Assembly (NCBI GenBank): GCA_007922305.1
Contig: ML677385.1
Location: 3,311,235 to 3,375,234 of the forward strand
Length of the DNA: 64,000 nucleotides
Direction of reading: 5' to 3'
Source of the DNA: Dermatemys mawii
Lineage: Eukaryota > Chordata > Testudines > Dermatemydidae
The notes beneath the pieces were generated by a model. It had not been told where the DNA came from, made no database searches, and saw only the letters and a program-made list of their open reading frames with translations. Below are positions 60,701 to 64,000 of this stretch, piece by piece. The translations under genes were made by a program, and so were the position numbers. How positions within the stretch are numbered: the first letter of the stretch is position 1; the number at the start of each line of letters is the position of its first letter.

Positions 60701-62324
60701 GCCCATAAACTTATATATATATTTTTTAATATCCGCTGTAAATAAGCAAGAAAATCAGCACAAGTGCATTCAGAATAATGGGTGAAATCTAGCCCTATTG
60801 GAGTCAGTGGCATAGTTCCCATTGACTTCAGTGAGGTCACATTTGCTTGCTTATTTGCTTCCTTCTGAAAGCCACAGAGCGATGTATTCTGGAAAAATTA
60901 ATCAACCTTATAAAAGGTAAAATAATTCTTTTCAGAATGTATGTGACAAAATGTCTTTGGGAACATAATAGTGAACAAGTTATTCCTGTTTCCTACAAGA
61001 TGAAATGTTGGCACTAGTAAGCTACCAAGTGCCCATCTTGCAATCTGTACTCATGTATGCATGATCTTTGCTCACGCTAATAATCATGTTGATTTCATTG
61101 GTATTACTTCACTCAGTTTGCAAGATGGATCGTATTCCCTCTGACCTTGCAGCTGGCTCTGCAAAGGCACAAGGGTCTACCCACATAGTGCTGCTTGCAA
61201 GATCGGAACCTAAGATTGCAATGTCTGGAGCAAGGCTCTCTTGTATCTTTATGCTTGTCTATAAGGTATCTAGCACACTATGGGTGCTACAGGATGTTAA
61301 TGTAGATTTGAACAGAACAGGAAAAGTTATCTGTTTTGTGAGTTTGAGTGGCTAAATCTTAGTTATTAGTAATAAAAACTTCCATCAGCAATAAATGGTC
61401 TATCATCCATGTGTCTCATTGATTGTTCTAAATGCTTTGGCCTAATACCATTTCCAGTTATTTGGTTCTTGGCTGAATAATCTAATTAGACATTTGGTAA
61501 AAGCCTAGTTTCGACAGTGCCTCTGTCTTCAGATCAGCTTTGGAGACTGAAAACATAACTTTAAAAGTACCCACAGAAGGAACATAGCTAAGAGAGTTGT
61601 TGTAAACCAGTGTGGTGTGATTTCAGGAGTCATGGATCCAACACATATTAAAATGTCTTTCCTTTAAAAGTAATCTTTCAACATTGAGCTAGGCCTAGTG
61701 TGGTTCCCACAGGAACTGAAGGGGGAATCGTACTGATTCCAAAATTGTTGCAAGGGAGTGAGAGAAACTTCTAAGATCAGGATGGTGTTTCTTACTTCCA
61801 TGCAGAGGAATGGAGATCTGTGTGCAGATCTAGGAGGCTTAAGAGGGTGTTCAGCTTCATTTGAAAAAAGTCACATTTAAATATAAACATTGTGGCTTAA
61901 ATTTATATAGGCTTTAAAAATTAAACTCATTTCAGTAGGTCACTGGACTATCATGCTGTTAATGAGGCTGCTACTCATCAGAGATGTACATGTAGACATA
62001 CACACACGTTATTTGCCAAATATTAATTAAGCAACTTACAGAGGACAGTTAGATTTTGCTGTAGTAGTTCATTTTCTATGATGCATCCTATTCTTATATC
62101 AGAAGTTGCTTCAATCTTCAGTGTGCTGAAAACACTGTATGTGCCATCTTTGTCTTGGATGAACTTTAATGATGATGGATGGAGGGAGCTGTTGTCTATT
62201 CTATTTATCCAGTAAACGTTTGGCTTTGGGTATCCTTGGCTATAGTTGCAATTTAATGTCACCTCTTTTCTAATATTTCGGTGGATTCCTATAGGTCCAC
62301 TTAGTACTGGCAGACTGTTATTGG
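54760..62324 (-). CDS. ICOSLG: ICOSLG (ICOS ligand, B7-H2), 3' half, partial
   Basis: Type I membrane protein of the B7 family. On antigen-presenting and other cells it binds ICOS on T cells as a costimulatory signal (family knowledge). Four exons are visible on the minus strand: an Ig C-type exon (62040-62324), a stalk plus transmembrane exon (59131-59301), a short cytoplasmic exon (56974-57009) and a probable last coding exon (54760-54770). All three introns have GT/AG ends and all junctions are phase 1, as is usual for Ig-superfamily genes. The assignment rests on two stretches close to mammalian ICOSLG as I remember it: GYPKPNVYWIN and ENELLQQNLTV in the Ig exon, plus SYAG just after the membrane segment. 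The signal peptide and IgV exons are not between 62325 and 64000, so they must lie beyond the window. The gene is incomplete here only because of the window edge; no frameshift or internal stop was seen. Confidence 0.9.
54773..56973 (-). other. ICOSLG intron (between 36-bp exon and last exon)
   Basis: AT-rich. Contains a CORE-SINE-like piece near 55620-55735 (CACCCAGCACCATGGGGCTC) and copy 1 of the 239-bp duplication at 56479-56717. Confidence 0.5.
56479..56717. repeat. 239-bp direct duplication, copy 1
   Basis: About 98% identical to 58053-58291, with 5 substitutions and no indels by eye. It contains a MIR-like palindromic core with a tRNA B-box-like GGTTCCAACCCC, plus non-repetitive flanking sequence that is also duplicated. 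It lies in the intron downstream of the 36-bp ICOSLG exon. Confidence 0.95.
56974..57009 (-). CDS. ICOSLG: ICOSLG short cytoplasmic exon (36 bp)
   Basis: A 36-bp candidate exon with a strong acceptor (pyrimidine tract TTTCTTTTAACAG, AG at 57010-57011) and a consensus donor (GTAAGTAGTG). Spliced after the transmembrane exon it reads, in phase 1, DVQQNEDGAQHN. The frame stays open and exits in phase 1. The 12-residue length resembles the short mammalian cytoplasmic tail segment, but the residues themselves are not visibly conserved with what I remember of human ICOSLG. Being 36 bp and symmetric in phase, it can be included or skipped without a frameshift. It sits between two copies of a 239-bp direct duplication. 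Confidence is limited by the short length and the lack of transcript evidence. Confidence 0.65.
57083..57195 (-). repeat. CORE-SINE/MIR-like segment
   Basis: CCATTGTGCTAGGCATTATG, ACAGTCCCTGCCTCCAAG and GCGCTTACAGTTTGG are the reverse complement of the same SINE-derived type seen at 8927-9046 (CAGGGACTGTC...CTAGCACAATGG). Confidence 0.5.
58053..58291. repeat. 239-bp direct duplication, copy 2
   Basis: Offset from copy 1 by exactly 1574 bp and in the same orientation. It lies in the intron upstream (in gene direction) of the 36-bp ICOSLG exon, so the two copies bracket that exon. Confidence 0.95.
58583..58640 (+). mobile_element. CR1-type LINE 3' end
   Basis: GGGTCTAGACTTGGCGACCT, CCAGGTCCTTTCCATCCC and TTCTATGATTCTG match the CR1 3' terminus, including the short terminal ATTCTATGA-type repeat. 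Very short, 5'-truncated copy. Confidence 0.7.
59131..59301 (-). CDS. ICOSLG: ICOSLG exon: stalk and transmembrane segment
   Basis: A 171-bp exon in phase 1 at both ends. The acceptor is a TTCTTCTTCAG-type tract (AG at 59302-59303) and the donor is GTAATTAA just below 59131. The first part is an acidic, serine/threonine-rich stalk (LEDVTSSNLTTSSPLY) with one NLT glycosylation sequon. A hydrophobic segment of about 21 residues follows (GSVLAIAIVLAG, then LFFLTCWLW) and is the single membrane span. A basic stop-transfer stretch (KRKSSHWK) then leads to SYA and a split glycine codon. The SYAG sequence just inside the membrane matches my memory of mammalian ICOSLG. The exon is too short for the ORF listing but has good splice sites and a matching phase with both neighbours. 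Confidence 0.87.
59304..62038 (-). other. ICOSLG intron (between Ig C-type and transmembrane exons)
   Basis: About 2.7 kb, AT-rich. It has a (CAC)n run at 59439-59457 and a short inverted-end MITE at 60258-60379. Open frames such as 60368-60840 on both strands overlap and are not exons. Confidence 0.6.
60258..60379. mobile_element. MITE with TTGCCAACCCT inverted ends
   Basis: AGCATTGCCAACCCTCCAAG on the left and CCAAAATTGGCAACCCTA on the right are inverted repeats. The interior has CTGGAGTCTCCAGGAATTAA. About 122 bp, a common turtle miniature element. Confidence 0.6.
62040..62324 (-). CDS. ICOSLG: ICOSLG exon: membrane-proximal Ig C-type domain
   Basis: This 285-bp exon (95 codons, phase 1 to phase 1) is read right to left. 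The acceptor is a pyrimidine run ending in CAG (AG at 62325-62326). The donor is GTAAGTTG directly below 62040. The domain starts NNSLPVLSGPIG. The B-strand cysteine lies in LNCNYSQGYPKP, the core tryptophan in NVYWIN and the F-strand cysteine in IGCIIENELL, giving the expected Ig disulfide pair. Three N-glycosylation sequons are visible: NNS, NSS and NLT. The GYPxPNVYWIN and LLQQNLTV blocks separate this from CD80, CD86 and the PD-1 ligands and point to ICOSLG. The open frame runs a few codons past the donor as read-through (CKLLN then stop), so the splice site sets the exon end. Confidence 0.93.
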
Positions 62325-62351
62325 CTGGAAAAGGAAAAAATCATTAGCATT

Positions 62352-63013
62352 TGTGACAAAGCTCCAAGTTTGTACTTGTGGGTCCTGCGCTTCCTGGCAG
62401 ATTGAGGGGCCTCAGAAACTCATCTAGGCCCCAGAGTGACCTCCCTTTCTCAGTATAATTGGCAAGAGTCACCGCCTAGTGAGTTACCTTCATCACAGGC
62501 CAGTATGGAAGATGGAAAGTGTGGGGGGAGCCCGGGCCCGCCCTCTACTCTGGACTCCAGCCCAGGGACCCTAATAGTATCAGCTAAGATGGCTGACCTT
62601 TTAGGCACAAAACACAATACAATTCCCTGGGCTACTTCCCCACAGCAGTCTCCGCTTCTTCAAACCCCACTTCACCCTTACCTCAGGGCCTCCTTCCTTC
62701 TGTATGATATGTTGTCCACCACTCAGTCTCACCAACAGCACAACTTCCTCTCACAGCTCGTGACACCCACACCCACCTGACTAACTAGGAGGTTTTTATC
62801 TGGTTTCAGGCAGTCCCTGATTGGCTTCAGGTGTCCCAATTAGGCTAGCTGTTTCTACTCCTTTCTAGAAGGTTCTTAATTGGCCCCAGGTGTCTTGATT
62901 GGCCTGGAGTAGCCTTTGTTTGGCTATCCAGGGAACAGGGACCTGCACATCCTGAGACTAATATACCTGCCTTCCAGCCCTCTCCTATATCCTTCTGGTC
63001 TGACTCTGTCACA
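62352..63013. mobile_element. Probable solo LTR with 4-bp target duplication, in ICOSLG intron
   Basis: Starts TGTGACAAAGCTCC and ends GACTCTGTCACA, with CATT at 62348-62351 and 63014-63017. Same family and orientation as 40143-40807 by shared CCCGGGCCCGCC and CCTGGGCTACTTCC blocks. It begins only about 28 bp upstream of the Ig exon acceptor. The open frame 62436-62780 is LTR sequence, not an exon. Confidence 0.75.
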
Positions 63014-63017
63014 CATT

Positions 63018-64000
63018 TTAGAACCCTTTCAAAAGATTAAGGAATGACACAGACTACAGAGCCCAGGTTCAGGACACTAGGCCAATTACTTCAGTGATTT
63101 ACTGAAGGACGCAAAGGGAAAAGGGTCTTAAACTCACTTCAGTAGCATTTTGCAAGAAGATTCTGAACTAGCTCAGATCAGGCCCTGCCATGGTAGAGGT
63201 TGTAGAAGACGTATCAGAGAGCAGAGCTCTCCCAACTCTTCTCCTTGTGGAGATCCCCCATAATGCCCATCAGGGCAGATGAGGATACACACACGGTTAC
63301 ACAGAGGAAGCCCTGCCTCCACACCTGGCAGAACTGCATGAGGCTAGGGCCATCCACATGGAGATCCTATGTCCTCTGCACTGGCTTTAGCACCTTCTTT
63401 CCCTGGCAACACAGTTCCATTGCACAAATAAGGAACCCTGGACCACACAGAGAGACTTCCACAGGTGAAAGGGGTGGTTGTATGGTTGTAAGGAATTGGC
63501 TGAGCTCCCTATTTCTACATGGAGGTATGGGATCCATGCATGGATCTAAGAGGCACAATCCAGAGCTTCCTTTGCACACAGTACTATTTTAACGCTATTT
63601 GGGGCTGACTGTTTCTTTCAGTCTTCCAAAATATCACAAAACAACAAAGAGGGGTATATGAAGGGAAATCAGATTAACAAATGAAGCTTTATGCCACAAA
63701 CAACTCTTTACAGCATAAATTCCCAGCTTGCTTACAAAATATTGTTTTCATTAAATAATTTTCCATCTGGATAAATAAACTTCATAGATACTTTTCACAA
63801 GGGACAGGGCTTGAATTCGGAGAGTGGCAGAAGCCCAAAAGAGGATCTACTCTTCTTTTCAGTTTACTGCCTAAGGCTATGATCCTACAGAGACAATCAC
63901 TGGCATTGCCCAGATGTAGGCATTGGCTTGTGATCATCAGATGGGAGGATTAGAGACTAACTTTTTTTAAAGTTCAGATTCTGGCCAAAGTAAGGCTAAT
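63018..64000 (-). other. ICOSLG intron upstream of the Ig C-type exon
   Basis: No IgV exon was found: the minus-strand frame 63367-63579 lacks the Ig cysteine/tryptophan pattern. The region near 63240-63560 is moderately GC-rich and may be an old repeat. Confidence 0.5.

Noticed and set aside
62436..62780. 114-codon plus-strand frame near the ICOSLG Ig exon, first considered as an upstream exon
   Set aside because: On the opposite strand to ICOSLG and inside a TG...CA element with a 4-bp duplication.
63367..63579. Minus-strand frame considered as the ICOSLG IgV exon
   Set aside because: Several cysteines but no Ig V pattern (no core tryptophan motif, no DxGxYxC-type motif) and no paired splice sites.

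Overview
This is vertebrate nuclear DNA, most likely from a turtle. It holds little coding sequence, with long AT-rich intergenic or intronic stretches. The interspersed repeats point to a turtle: hAT elements with CAGGGGTCGGC- and CAGRGGTGGGC-type ends, Harbinger-type miniature elements ending in GTCTACAC, Tigger-like elements beginning CAGTAGAACCTC, CR1-type 3' ends, MIR/CORE-SINE pieces, and a fold-back retroelement containing AGCTTTCGTGGG. The species is inferred from remembered repeat types; no search was run.

The one gene recognised with confidence is the 3' half of ICOSLG (ICOS ligand, B7 family), on the minus strand in the right-hand 10 kb. Visible parts are the membrane-proximal Ig C-type exon (62040-62324), the stalk/transmembrane exon (59131-59301), a 36-bp cytoplasmic exon (56974-57009) and a probable last coding exon (from 54770, stop at 54760-54762). 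All join in phase 1. The signal peptide and IgV exons must lie beyond base 64000.

From 1 to about 54 kb I found no host gene. That interval is a layered transposon landscape: GC-rich repeats and a 100-N gap (1.1-5.3 kb); hAT, LINE, MITE and inverted-dimer elements (4.6-20 kb); a 77-bp minisatellite (23.8 kb); a hAT inserted in an older repeat (25.5-26.3 kb); Harbinger-type elements (26.8-28.8 kb, 33.6 kb, 35.3 kb); a broken Harbinger transposase (34 kb) and a broken hAT transposase (41.3-42.4 kb); a CR1/Jockey-type LINE remnant (46.9-48.2 kb); two probable solo LTRs (40.1 and 48.7 kb); and a 953-bp hAT with a Harbinger-type MITE nested in it (52.8-53.8 kb). A third probable solo LTR (62.4 kb) lies in ICOSLG intron sequence. 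Many insertions are supported by target-site duplications read directly from the sequence.

I see no convincing new biological system. The most notable signals are a 239-bp direct duplication, about 98% identical, that brackets the in-frame 36-bp ICOSLG exon, and two fold-back retroelement copies, each flanked by its own 11-12 bp target duplication.
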